Of a stretch of 64,000 bases of DNA, positions 25,983-35,642 are shown piece after piece; the first letter of the stretch is position 1, and each line of letters starts with the position of its first letter. This stretch comes from Vibrio crassostreae. Lineage in GTDB: Bacteria; Pseudomonadota; Gammaproteobacteria; Enterobacterales; Vibrionaceae. The position numbers and the translations under genes were made by a program. The notes under the pieces were generated by a model. That model saw only the letters and a list, made by a program, of their open reading frames with translations, was not told the DNA's origin and searched no databases. The stretch covers positions 248,001 through 312,000 of the forward strand of contig NZ_AP025477.1 in NCBI RefSeq assembly GCF_024347415.1, written 5' to 3'.

Positions 25983-26702
25983 ATGTTCAAATCTATGAAA
26001 TGCACGCCCATATTTCCATTTATTACTGCTGTCGAAACGTTAGAATTCGATGGCATTCCTATTGTTTGTCTTAAATGTCATTTTGACCCTATCTATTATT
26101 CGGATACCTTAGCAGTAAAACTGTTAGGGAGGGACTTATACAAGAAAATATCAGGCTCAGTACATAATAGAAAGGCAGAATTTTTGGCTGGTAGGGGACT
26201 GGCCATTTCAATATTAAAGCAGCTCGAACATACGAATACGATAGTTGGTATTGGTAATCAAAGAGCACCTGTATGGCCTGAAAGTGTAAAAGGGTCCATA
26301 AGCCATGCCGACCAAGTAGCAGTTTGCGCTATTTGTAGAGACAGTTTGTATAAACGAATAGGCATTGATATCGAATCGCTGAATGCTGAAGTTTCGGAAA
26401 GCTTGAAACAATCAATTATAAGCCCGCCCGAAATAAATCTATTAAATAAATGTGGTTTTGTTAAGTCAACTGCATTCTCTTTAGCTTTCTCGGCCAAAGA
26501 GAGCCTATTTAAAGCCATCTTTCCTGAAGTTAATTACTATTTTGATTTTGATTCAGCAACTCTTACCTATATAAATACAAATGAAAAAACACTTAAAATA
26601 TCTTTAAATGTAGATTTAAATGAAACCTTTAAAAAAGGGAAGGAATTTTATGGGAAATATATTTTTACGGGAGGATATATTCTTACATTGATAGTTGATT
26701 GA
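25983..26702 (+). CDS. 4'-phosphopantetheinyl transferase (EntD/Sfp type)
   Basis: 239 residues. Core motifs of the superfamily are visible: GSISHADQVAVCAI near residue 105, GIDIESL near residue 122, and FSAKESLFKAI near residue 171. It converts the apo carrier domain of the NRPS to holo form by attaching phosphopantetheine from CoA. It is divergent from the AraC gene. Its AT-rich 3' half is unlike the rest of the cluster. Start codon at 25983 has only a weak TGGA before it; an internal ATG at 25998 is possible. Confidence 0.9.
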   Translation: MFKSMKCTPIFPFITAVETLEFDGIPIVCLKCHFDPIYYSDTLAVKLLGRDLYKKISGSVHNRKAEFLAGRGLAISILKQLEHTNTIVGIGNQRAPVWPESVKGSISHADQVAVCAICRDSLYKRIGIDIESLNAEVSESLKQSIISPPEINLLNKCGFVKSTAFSLAFSAKESLFKAIFPEVNYYFDFDSATLTYINTNEKTLKISLNVDLNETFKKGKEFYGKYIFTGGYILTLIVD

Positions 26703-28251
26703 TTACTATTTTAGTGAAATGAGTTTTTACGATAGCGCTAGTTATGTCACCAAAAGTCTAGTTTTTCGAGGATAATGCACAATACGTTCTAGTGTTATCC
26801 AGTAGGTTTTTAGCGTTAGTCCGGCGATCTTCTGTTAAATGGCTCTGCGAATAATATTACTGGTTTGATAAAAAAACTTATTATAAAAACTTTAGTAGAG
26901 CTTATTTAGCGAAAAGACGGGTACACTTATGCATGATTAAAATGAGGCTACAAAGCGAGAATAAGCTAATGTTTCTACCGGGCTTCTGCTGTTTCTGGCT
27001 TCGGTGGCTTAGCTATGGGTCCTTTTATTTAGGTCGATTGGCTATAGGATCTAGCCTCATGGCATGAACAATTGTCCAATTTCTGAAGGAGTAAGTTGTT
27101 TAGTTGTAGAATTAGCCCTTTCAATATTGATTAAATTGGGATCAGCTTAATCAAAGTAAATTAATGCTGGTTTTCATTTATCCCTGATTTCAGATAATAA
27201 CTGCGACACTCATGGAAAGGCGTAGAAGAGGAAGCCAACTGCGAAAGTGGTACGCTCTTCTCGCCAAAGAAACAAGCAGTACTACCATGAATTTTCTGCT
27301 TTGCCGTCTTTGACTGAGAGTTATCTTCGACCAGAGTTTACAATACCTAAATGGCTCTTCTCCGCTTAGATGAGCTTGATTTCTGGGTAAATGGTAGAGT
27401 GAGTTTCTAGGATTGAGGTTTGTCTAATCTTCAATTTAAAGTAATCAGTATCCCTGACTCCTCGGGCTAAGGCCTATCGATACATTCCCAGCTTCCACTT
27501 GGGCATTCGTCAGCTTATATTTTGCATAATTGCAGCTCCCAACTCTTCTCTCCCAGAGCGCGTCTGCAAAGTTGATGAGAGATAAGATCTGAACCAGATT
27601 AAAGAGACAGTCGATTTTGCCATCCATGAAATTGTCCTTCATCTCGTTGATTCAGATAATCTTTTCTACGTACCTAAGCCTTGTTTTTCCTTGGATAACG
27701 CCTTACCGCCCAACGCCATGACAACCAGAATAGTTAATGACTTACAATGACTATAGTAATTTGCCAACCTTTAAGCTTCGTCCTCATGAGAAAGTTGATT
27801 TGATACTAATTATGTTTACTTTAGGGACTGCTGCTCCTTTTCTCTTCAGTGAAAATAGTTTTATTTGTCTTTCCATGACGAATTCCATTATTGTTTTGTT
27901 ACTGATTGCCAGAGTAAGTAGATAGTTACGTATTCTTAATTTATATTTGTTAAGGGTTTATAATGAAAATCATAATTAGATACTGTTCACGAAATGCCTC
28001 CAGTATATAATGGATATTTGATTGATTTGATGCGATGGTGCGTTCTAAAATTTTTTCATTTCTAGCCTGTATTTTTGGGGTGAAAGTGCCCCTGTATAAG
28101 AGTAACTTGGCGTTAATGTAAAAACAGTGTGGTCAAATCTACACCCCAACCCCTTCCAATAGGGGCGTTTTTCATCGATAATTTAGCCTCTTAGCGAAAA
28201 CAAAGACTAATTGGAAAGCGCCCCCAAGATGCCCCTGTATTTTCAATTCTT

Positions 28252-28264
28252 CACCACACACCAC
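28252..28264 (-). other. oriT: Candidate oriT nic site
   Basis: Read on the minus strand this is GTGGTGTGTGGTG, which contains the GTGTGGTG core around the F-plasmid nic site. It lies about 355 bases before a small DNA-binding gene and close to a MobF-type traI, the expected place for oriT. Repeats flank it (28085-28094 and 28231-28240 share GCCCCTGTAT). Inference from similarity and position. Confidence 0.5.
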
Positions 28265-28396
28265 GGCGCATTGATTACAATGCGAATGGTTGTCTGTTAA
28301 GAATATAAAGACAATAAATACAAAAAGTTATATTTAATGATGAAGGGGGGGTAGAGTGTAAAAAATTTTCAAAATCTCAACTAATTAGCCGCTGAA

Positions 28397-28442
28397 ATCG
28401 TATTTAAAAATATGTTAAATGTATTTAATATCCATTTAACCC
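28397..28442. repeat. AT-rich repeat, copy 1 (upstream of the RHH gene)
   Basis: Begins ATCGTATTTAAA and continues with TGTTAAATGTATTTAA and an ending TTTAACCC. A shorter version recurs at 28560-28594. Likely binding sites for the relaxosome protein encoded just downstream. Confidence 0.5.
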
Positions 28443-28559
28443 ATGCATGGTAAGGTTTACAGGCTATTTGATTTGAAAGTGAGTGTATTTGTATTTGATT
28501 TCAATTTAGCCCTTTTCTGGCTTTGTTTGTGAGCGATTGTTAGGTTGTGATAATATGAT

Positions 28560-28594
28560 ATCGTATTTAAATATACATTAAATCGTATTAACCC
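28560..28594. repeat. AT-rich repeat, copy 2 (upstream of the RHH gene)
   Basis: Begins ATCGTATTTAAA, with CATTAAATCGTATTAACCC to follow. It ends 25 bases before the ATG of the RHH gene, so binding here would allow autoregulation. Confidence 0.5.
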
Positions 28595-28618
28595 AATTTG
28601 GTGGGAGAATATCTAAAA

Positions 28619-28978
28619 ATGGCAAGAAGCACAGTATTACAAGCCACAATCAAGGGGCCGCTAGAGCAAGATTTTCGCAATTTTAAAAAGAGAGAGGGTT
28701 TAACTGATGCTGATGCGATTCGTCAGCTTTTGACATTGGCATTGCGTATTAAACTGAATGACAGTGACGATGAAAGGCCGTCGAACCGTGAGTTGATGGA
28801 AGAAACGTATCGTAGAGTTAGGCAGGTACAAGGTGTGCTAAATTTAAATTTGGCGCATAGCTTTGATGGGGAGGGGTATTATAAGAATAAATCGGATTCG
28901 ATTGATCAAAGAAGATCCAACACCGCTTTGGTTGATAAAAGCGTCGACGAGTATCTTGACGGCGAAAAAAAAGGGTAG
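28619..28978 (+). CDS. Small DNA-binding relaxosome accessory protein, probably ribbon-helix-helix
   Basis: 119 residues from the ATG at 28619, chosen over an in-frame TTG at 28598 because GGGAGAA lies ten bases before it. The N-terminus ARSTVLQATIKGPLEQDF followed by a short helical region with LTDADAIRQLLTLAL fits a ribbon-helix-helix DNA-binding fold as in TraY or MobC-type proteins. The C-terminal half is polar and acidic. It sits between the candidate oriT and the convergent traI, so it is probably the auxiliary protein that binds oriT. Family not identified with certainty. Confidence 0.65.
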   Translation: MARSTVLQATIKGPLEQDFRNFKKREGLTDADAIRQLLTLALRIKLNDSDDERPSNRELMEETYRRVRQVQGVLNLNLAHSFDGEGYYKNKSDSIDQRRSNTALVDKSVDEYLDGEKKG

Positions 28979-28995
28979 CCATTGGCTACCCTTTT
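28969..28995. terminator. Bidirectional terminator between the RHH gene and traI
   Basis: A 12-bp stem (AAAAGGGTAGCC and its complement) with a 3-base loop, ending in TTTT on each strand, lies exactly between the two convergent genes. It overlaps the stop codon of the RHH gene. Confidence 0.85.
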
Positions 28996-28996
28996 A

Positions 28997-31900
28997 TTAT
29001 CGCTCTAACTCTCTGTCGATTTCTTTGTCTTCCCAATAGCTCTCTTTCTCTGGTTGATTAAATTCCATTTCTTGTTGAGGTGAATGTTCTTTTGGCTCAA
29101 AGTGTTCGAGTGATTGGCTGTCGAGTTCTTTTTTTTCATTATAGTTGAGTGTGTCTAATTCATTCTCTTGATGAGAAGAGTGTGCTTCACTGAATTCAAT
29201 GTCATGTATGCTGTTATCCCTCTCTAATTTATCAAGGCACGATTTGATGTCCCCTTTAAGGTTGTCTTCTGATATAAATTGAATGTCTCTTCCATTAAAT
29301 TTCTCGACAATTTTTTCAATATTGTTGGGGTTTAAATCGTGATTTCCGTGGTTTAATACAATAATGATGTTCTGCCTCAGTTCGTCGGTAGAAATGTTTT
29401 GAATGTCGTTCTTGTGATTGACATTAATAATATCAATCTGCCCTTGAGTTTGGTCTCGAATTAAAAAAGAGTTTTCAATTGAGGTACTGATGATGGTGGT
29501 GTTTAAATTCTCTCCTTGATGGAAGTGGGTTAATTGTTTGGATTTTGTTCCTAGGGTTCTTGGATTAATATCTAGGGAGGTATCTTTATTTCCTTGGGTG
29601 TCTAAATAGGTCACTTCAATGGCTTTGGTTTCACCTTCTTTATTGTGGATGTTGGTTAGCATCGCAGGGTGAAAGGATTTGTCTTCGGATGAATACACCG
29701 CAGGGTGAAATTTAACATGGTGATTTTCAATATTATTCACACCGAGCTTGTTTAAGTACGTTTGCGCTAATGTGCCATCCATTGGCAGGCTTTGGCTAAT
29801 GTACTCTTTGGCTCTTTGTTCAAACTGTGCAATATGCCTTGGGGTAGTGTTGAGCAATTTTTCATGTTTGCTGTTTTCCTCCAGTTGGTATTTTTCTGGT
29901 TCGTTGAGCATCTTGTGTGCTTCATTCATGGCCTCTTTGTAGCTTATTGCCTTATGGTTCATAATCAGGTTAATTAATGCGCCTTTTTCGCCTGTCGTGT
30001 AGTCTTTAAAATAACCACGGTACGCTCCGGTCAGGGTGATTTTGGTGGCGGATTGGCCAAGGCCAAAGGTTAAGTAATCCCTGTCTGATTTGGATTGATT
30101 CGGCTGGCCTAATAACTGAACGGCGAGACTTTCGGTGTATTTGGGTAGTTGCGTATTGATGTGCTCCCTAAATTTGTTGTAGTCAAAGTCACCGCTTTTA
30201 TTTTGGAATCGGACGTCCTCATGAGGCAGAGCATTACGGTTAAAGTAGGTGGTGTTCTTGGGTGGGATTTGGCTGAGGGTTTCTATCGCACTGGCTTTAT
30301 GACTTTCTTTGGATAACCAGCTTTTGACCAGTTGTTTTGTGTTGTCGGTATAGAGTCGGATGTGCTGGCTGGCACGGGTGACATCGATACCAGCCCGTCT
30401 CAGGTTCGTCAGTGCGGCTTTGCTTTGTATCGCGGTAATGACGTGGGGATAGGAGGCCCCTTGTGCCATGTCTGCAGTTCGACTGTAAGCGTAGTCCCAA
30501 TGCCCATCTTTAAGCTCGTTGGGGTGAATGGTGAGCGTTTGCCCTGTTTTGGATTGCGCTTTGATGCCTTCCTCATTGGCTTGCGTGATGCGGTATTCGA
30601 CGTTGGCTTTGATACCGCGGTCTTTATCGGTAAAGCGGGTGATGATTTTATCGCCCGTTGAGAGTGGCTTTTCTGACGAAGAGAACAGTGTGGTGAAACG
30701 GTGGTCACGGTTACGCGGTAAGAACGGTCTTGTCTTACCTGTACTCGCGTCTTGAAGTGTTACTACGCCATGCTCTGAATCCACATGGGTAATCGTGGCG
30801 TACTCGCCTCGTTTAGTGCTCAGTACCAAGCCCTTTTGATAAGGCATCATGGTGGTGAGTTCTTCTCCGGTTGCCCCGATAGAGCGCAGTCTGGTTGCCA
30901 TGATATTTTCTTTGCCAATGTCATTATTTTTCATCAACCCGACACGGATGTAGTTGGTGATGGTGTCACGTTCCTTGTTGGTGTAAGCGATGATAAGCGT
31001 GCTTTCTCTGGTTTCTGGGGTGCGCTCTAGATAATCCTTTGCCACAACGTAGGGCAGCTTTTCGGTGGCGGTCAGCTGCGCTTTGCGTCGGTTTTTATCG
31101 TTTTCATCCAGCGTGGAAATCACATGTTGGTTATTGCCTTGAGTGTCAGGCGCTTGGCGTTGAAGTTTGTCCAGAGCGCTTTGTGGCTGTTTATCAATGG
31201 TATTTTGCTGTGCATTGTGCAAGGTATCATTTTGTGGACGCACCATATCGGTCATGTAAGCGGTTTCGATGCGACCTTGACTCATGGCAAGTTCAAAAGG
31301 CTTACCGGCACTGAGGGATAACAGCTGCTCTTTATCGCCCAGTAGGGCTGTTTTGGATTGACTGAGATTTACCAGTGCGGTGAACTCGTCGGCTTGCTTA
31401 TTGCTGACCATGGAGCTTTCATCGAGAAAGAACAAAGTGTGTTGGTAGTCGCTGGCATCGCGGTTTCCTTGTCGGATGTCAGAGAGCAAGCTTTCCAGGG
31501 TTTGCGCTTTCACGCCTTTGCTTTCGAGCTCTGCTACCGCTGCGTGCGTAGGCGCAAGACCGATGACATTTTGCTCTGGTTGCTGGCTGGCTTCTTTCAC
31601 TAACTGGATAAGTTCAATGTTGGATTCAAGCATGGTGGACTTCCCTGTGCCGGCCAACCCTTGGATGGCCACAAAGCTGTCCTTGGTGGTTGAGATAAGG
31701 GTGATGGCGTCCTTTTGGCCTTGGGTTAAGCGAGGCTTGGTATCGAGAAAATCTTGCACCTGCTTAGGCGTCGCAAAAGGCTGATGTTGGTCTTTACCCT
31801 CTGTGATGTTTTGCAAGATGCGCTTTTCAGTCTCCAGCGCGGCTTGCGTCGTCCAGCGTGTGCCGTCACTGTACTCTGCAGAGAGGGTGTCGCTGCGTTT

Positions 31901-34771
31901 CGTTAGCTCTGTTTCAACCTGCTCTTTAGTAACAGAGCCACCGGCTTCTTCAAAGGCGTAGCGCACCGCTTCCACGACTAACGCTTTTTGGCTAAATGCC
32001 GCTTCTCGCTCTGAGAGGTGGTTCAGGGCAAAGCTGACCGCTTTTTCAAGGAGTGGGGTGCTCTGCGCTTTTGCTAGTGCCGATAGTGCCTGACTGACAT
32101 CGTGCTTTAGCAAGTCTTGGGTGGCGTCGTTTAGGTAGCGGTCGTTGACATTTTGCGTCTGCAATACGCGCTCAATGGCTGATGGGGATACTTGCTCTTT
32201 CTCAAGTGCGCTTTGGGCTTTGTCCGGTTTGTCGGTGAAGATATCAAGGCGCTCTGTTTTTTCAGTCAGGTCGTTTATCAGGGGCTTAGATAAGGTAAAC
32301 GCTTTGCCTGACAGCAAGGTATGGGCTTTTGGCTTAATATGGTGGGCGCCGTGAACATAGTCGTATTGCAGCGGCGCGTCTTTTAGGCTCTCTAAGTTGA
32401 CGCGCTGCGTTTTCCCTTTGCTCTCAAGCGTGAGGCTTTCTTTGTCAAGGTGAGTGACAAGGTAGCTTTGGTTCGCGTCCAAGCCGGCAGGGAAGTGTTT
32501 GCCTAGCGTTCGAAGACGTTCGCCTTGGGCGATGTTGAGACTTTGCGGTTTACTGATTTGCATCTTCATGCGCTTAAAGGCGCGATTGGACGGGTTAAAG
32601 GTGTGTGACTGTCCATCGTGTTTACTGAGTGCGGTCATGGTGTTGCTCTCTTTATCGATACTGGCGATGACAAAACTCTGAGGTTTGTTTTTCTCCCAGT
32701 GGGTGAGTGTCATGCCTGGTTTGTAGTGTTGAACGAGTGGTTGTTGCGCTTTGGAGAGGTGGTGAGGGGTTTGAGTGAATAGGGTGGTTTCGTGTCTGGC
32801 GAGGGCGCCGGTATTTTTGAGCTGGCCCCGTATCGCTTCGGTTAACCGCCGCTGCTCGACGCCGGAGGTGGCAATCACTTGCGTGTTGGCTTTATCGGGG
32901 AGGTCGGCGTACACACGCGCTATCCTATCGGTGTCATTGTCATGCAGTTTCACGTTGGTGTTGCTGGCTCGCTTGCCAACCCAAGAATGACTCTCCACAT
33001 TGCCTTTTTGATACAGCGAGATAGCGTTATTGGCTTTAAATCCCTGACGGCTTGATACGCGATTAAGCATCACCACTTTACTGCTCGATTGTTTGGCTTT
33101 ATCGGTGAGGGCTAACAATTCATTCGCGCTCATCTTATTGGCGTCATCGATGAGCAAGACGTCTTTATTGGTCAGCGGCGTATCGCTTTGCAATAAGCTG
33201 TGGGTGGTGTGGCGCTGCTCTGGTGAGAAGGTGTTGGCTATCCACGCGCCAAGCGTTTTGCTTTGTCGCTGTAGGCTCTCCATCCCTTCCGCTTTTGTTT
33301 TGGCGCTTTGTGAGACGAACTGGACGCGTTTACCACTGTGATTGCCTACATTGAGTAGCAGCTGCGCAATATCTTGTGATGAGCCATGCACATTCACCAC
33401 GTGGAACTGTTTGGTGGAGTGGTAAAGGTCGGTAAGCATACGTTGCTGACTTTCAGGAATAGCGAGCTTGTCTAGGACTTTGGGTGCAACGTGGGTACGC
33501 ATGTGATGTGCCCGACCTTGGGTGCTGTCGATAAGCGCTTTCTCGTTATCAATTAAGCCTTTGGTGGTGTATTGCCCTTTCTCTGCCAGAGGGATAAGTG
33601 TCCCTTCTTTTATCCATTGGTCTGCGACCGCTTTTAGGTCAATGGCATTGGCTTGAATACCGCCTTTGGTAAATTCTGAGGCTGCCCGTTCAATGACTTT
33701 TTCCAGTTGCAGGGCAGTGCGGTGTTGACCAAGGTGTTCGATGGCACGCTCAAAGGCGTCTTGGGAGATGTGCTCAGGATGATAGGGCTGCTTGGCGATT
33801 TGCAGTGCATGTTGCACTAAGGTTTCGGGGTTAAATCCGGCGGCTTTCGTCTGCTGTTGCCATTTGGCATTTAGGGCGGAGTCACTTTCATAGGTTTTGG
33901 GTTTTCGAGTGTCGAGGTTTGCTACGTCTTTCGCAGCGCGGGAATCAACGCCGAAATCTAAGGCTTGTTGGTTGATTTGCTGCGTTCGAGTAGAGAAGGT
34001 GTCGATGAGTACTTGAGGCACACCCTCTACATCAAATTGCCCGTTGCCGACGCCTCGCGTTGTATAGCCTAATTCTTGCGCCTCTTTAGCCAATTGACTC
34101 TGGTATAAGATGCCGTAGTATTTTTGGAAGTTGTAGATGCGTTCCCCAGTACCATTAATTGCCCCGCCTTTTTGTTTGATGCTGGAAGCCAGTGTGCGCA
34201 AGACGCCTTCTTGGTCGCGAGTCATATTAGCGGCAAGAGAGTGGGAGTGGATTTGTGGATCGTTTTCACGGCTGGTCTTATGGAGAATAACCGCAAAGGC
34301 CATGTTTTCGGTGTTGGAGAACTCACGTACGCCGTCTTTGTTAATCGATACGTTTTGCGCTGCGTCTTTTTCTAATTGAGATAGCGCAAATTTAACCGCA
34401 TTGGTATGTGCGTCAATAAGGCGAGTATCGCCTCCAACAAGTGCCAGTGTGCTTAATCTTTTTGGTGCTGAAAAAGTTAAATCAAAACCTGATTTATGGT
34501 CATCACGCTTCCCTTTGATAGTCTCGTCACCGAGGTGCCCAGATAAGACGGATTCTAGTGTTTTTTGGTCAACAGGCTTACCAAGCAATCCTGCTTCTTC
34601 GGCGAGTTTGCCGTGCCAAAAGCTGTTTGGCTCAGCGCTCTTTTCTTTAAGGTAGTAGTTGTCGTTGTTGTCTTGCTCAAGAGATAGGGTGGACTGGTTT
34701 AAGTCTTGCTCTTCTTTTAGGTAATACCCCGCTGCGCCCGCAGCGGATTTTAGGGGGCTGATGGAAAGCAT
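28997..34771 (-). CDS. traI: TraI, MobF relaxase and DNA helicase with C-terminal primase-like extension
   Basis: 1924 residues, longer than F TraI (1756). The N-terminal relaxase has tyrosine pairs at 16-17 and 39-40 and the metal triad H164, H175, H177 (HKTSRENDPQIHSH). A first RecD-like domain looks inactive (VNVHGSSQDIAQ, LLIDDANKM). The second is active, with GLAGTGKST near residue 1040 and FFLDESSMV about 70 residues on. After about residue 1530 there is a primase-type zinc-finger-like or DUF3991 segment (FGLGQSATKITL) and a TOPRIM-like region. TraI nicks oriT, stays on the 5' end and unwinds the plasmid during transfer. It is transcribed toward the RHH gene. Confidence 0.93.
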   Translation of the reverse strand: MLSISPLKSAAGAAGYYLKEEQDLNQSTLSLEQDNNDNYYLKEKSAEPNSFWHGKLAEEAGLLGKPVDQKTLESVLSGHLGDETIKGKRDDHKSGFDLTFSAPKRLSTLALVGGDTRLIDAHTNAVKFALSQLEKDAAQNVSINKDGVREFSNTENMAFAVILHKTSRENDPQIHSHSLAANMTRDQEGVLRTLASSIKQKGGAINGTGERIYNFQKYYGILYQSQLAKEAQELGYTTRGVGNGQFDVEGVPQVLIDTFSTRTQQINQQALDFGVDSRAAKDVANLDTRKPKTYESDSALNAKWQQQTKAAGFNPETLVQHALQIAKQPYHPEHISQDAFERAIEHLGQHRTALQLEKVIERAASEFTKGGIQANAIDLKAVADQWIKEGTLIPLAEKGQYTTKGLIDNEKALIDSTQGRAHHMRTHVAPKVLDKLAIPESQQRMLTDLYHSTKQFHVVNVHGSSQDIAQLLLNVGNHSGKRVQFVSQSAKTKAEGMESLQRQSKTLGAWIANTFSPEQRHTTHSLLQSDTPLTNKDVLLIDDANKMSANELLALTDKAKQSSSKVVMLNRVSSRQGFKANNAISLYQKGNVESHSWVGKRASNTNVKLHDNDTDRIARVYADLPDKANTQVIATSGVEQRRLTEAIRGQLKNTGALARHETTLFTQTPHHLSKAQQPLVQHYKPGMTLTHWEKNKPQSFVIASIDKESNTMTALSKHDGQSHTFNPSNRAFKRMKMQISKPQSLNIAQGERLRTLGKHFPAGLDANQSYLVTHLDKESLTLESKGKTQRVNLESLKDAPLQYDYVHGAHHIKPKAHTLLSGKAFTLSKPLINDLTEKTERLDIFTDKPDKAQSALEKEQVSPSAIERVLQTQNVNDRYLNDATQDLLKHDVSQALSALAKAQSTPLLEKAVSFALNHLSEREAAFSQKALVVEAVRYAFEEAGGSVTKEQVETELTKRSDTLSAEYSDGTRWTTQAALETEKRILQNITEGKDQHQPFATPKQVQDFLDTKPRLTQGQKDAITLISTTKDSFVAIQGLAGTGKSTMLESNIELIQLVKEASQQPEQNVIGLAPTHAAVAELESKGVKAQTLESLLSDIRQGNRDASDYQHTLFFLDESSMVSNKQADEFTALVNLSQSKTALLGDKEQLLSLSAGKPFELAMSQGRIETAYMTDMVRPQNDTLHNAQQNTIDKQPQSALDKLQRQAPDTQGNNQHVISTLDENDKNRRKAQLTATEKLPYVVAKDYLERTPETRESTLIIAYTNKERDTITNYIRVGLMKNNDIGKENIMATRLRSIGATGEELTTMMPYQKGLVLSTKRGEYATITHVDSEHGVVTLQDASTGKTRPFLPRNRDHRFTTLFSSSEKPLSTGDKIITRFTDKDRGIKANVEYRITQANEEGIKAQSKTGQTLTIHPNELKDGHWDYAYSRTADMAQGASYPHVITAIQSKAALTNLRRAGIDVTRASQHIRLYTDNTKQLVKSWLSKESHKASAIETLSQIPPKNTTYFNRNALPHEDVRFQNKSGDFDYNKFREHINTQLPKYTESLAVQLLGQPNQSKSDRDYLTFGLGQSATKITLTGAYRGYFKDYTTGEKGALINLIMNHKAISYKEAMNEAHKMLNEPEKYQLEENSKHEKLLNTTPRHIAQFEQRAKEYISQSLPMDGTLAQTYLNKLGVNNIENHHVKFHPAVYSSEDKSFHPAMLTNIHNKEGETKAIEVTYLDTQGNKDTSLDINPRTLGTKSKQLTHFHQGENLNTTIISTSIENSFLIRDQTQGQIDIINVNHKNDIQNISTDELRQNIIIVLNHGNHDLNPNNIEKIVEKFNGRDIQFISEDNLKGDIKSCLDKLERDNSIHDIEFSEAHSSHQENELDTLNYNEKKELDSQSLEHFEPKEHSPQQEMEFNQPEKESYWEDKEIDRELER

Positions 34772-34925
34772 GAGTTTGTCCTTATGCAGTTTGAGTGGTG
34801 AAGTGTTAATCGAGTGGATTGAGAGCCAGTTTCACTAGATGGTGAGAATGCGCATGGGTTCCTTAGGTGGAAGTTTGGGGTATATTGAGGTGAGTGTTCT
34901 ACGCATCAGTATTAGGAGTCACGCA

Positions 34926-35642
34926 ATGTTTAGTTTTCTCAAGCGAAAACCAGAAAACCCATTAAAGTTTTATAATGAAATCCCTTTGGTCGAAAATGGT
35001 GTTACCAAACCGGGGAAGCTGTTTGTTATTGAACAACAGTTGATGAAGGAATTTATTGTTAGAGCGTTAGATGATAATAAAGTTAGGCGTGGCGGTGTCA
35101 TCAATACATTTGAAGGACCTTATGCTGATGAAACCGATTTTCGCATCCAATTGGACTTTGAACGTGCTTTTGACTTATTGACAAAGCAAAAAGAAATGAG
35201 AAGTTGCAATCCATTTTTTCTGCCTGAAAAACCTTCTTTTCAGCTTGGGGCTGTTGATATTGTCACATTCCCTTTTCATCATGCTTTGGTTTCTAACATC
35301 GATATAGCAAGTAACACATCTGAAATTCTGTGGAGAATAAATAATAATTTGGTAAATCAGTTTTTACCTCATAACTATCGCAATTTAGGGGCTCTATCTG
35401 TTTTTCATTTTAATGAGGAGCCAATAGATGACGCCCCTATTCACAATATCTTCTTGTTTGAGGAAAAGGTGACCGACGAGTTTAATCGTAAATATAAGAC
35501 TATTGTAAATTCATCATTGCTCCCGATTTATGTTGATGTGGACAGTTCTGTTATGGATGACAGATATGTTTATCAAGAGAGAAGAAAAGAGGATGGTCCT
35601 CCTTTTAATCTAGAGTTGATAACAAAGGCTCTTTTTTCATAG
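34926..35642 (+). CDS. Unknown protein divergent from traI
   Basis: 238 residues from the ATG at 34926. The frame opens at 34839, but AGGAG at 34914-34918 points to 34926 (MFSFLKRKPENP). Soluble, no signal peptide or transmembrane segment and no motif I recognise. It has lower GC than traI. It lies between the divergent traI and the convergent traD block, so it may be a cargo gene inserted in the tra region. Function unknown. Confidence 0.65.
   Translation: MFSFLKRKPENPLKFYNEIPLVENGVTKPGKLFVIEQQLMKEFIVRALDDNKVRRGGVINTFEGPYADETDFRIQLDFERAFDLLTKQKEMRSCNPFFLPEKPSFQLGAVDIVTFPFHHALVSNIDIASNTSEILWRINNNLVNQFLPHNYRNLGALSVFHFNEEPIDDAPIHNIFLFEEKVTDEFNRKYKTIVNSSLLPIYVDVDSSVMDDRYVYQERRKEDGPPFNLELITKALFS

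Larger units (their letters stand above)
26703..28618. other. Long mostly non-coding region with gene remnants and probable oriT
   Basis: About 1.9 kb. No intact recognisable gene. A frame at 27282-27368 encodes about 30 residues (YYHEFSALPSLTESYL) without a start and looks like a decayed fragment, perhaps of an insertion sequence, which I cannot name. A 62-codon hydrophobic frame at 27737-27925 has no ribosome-binding site. From about 28080 onward the DNA changes character: repeated GCCCCTGTAT (two copies), an F-like nic motif and AT-rich repeats leading to the RHH gene. Confidence 0.55.

Noticed and set aside
27445..27642. 65-codon frame on the minus strand in the gap
   Set aside because: No ribosome-binding site, no recognisable motif and probably chance.
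30332..34655. Many + strand frames opposite traI
   Set aside because: They are antisense shadows of the real traI frame, with random-looking protein sequence.
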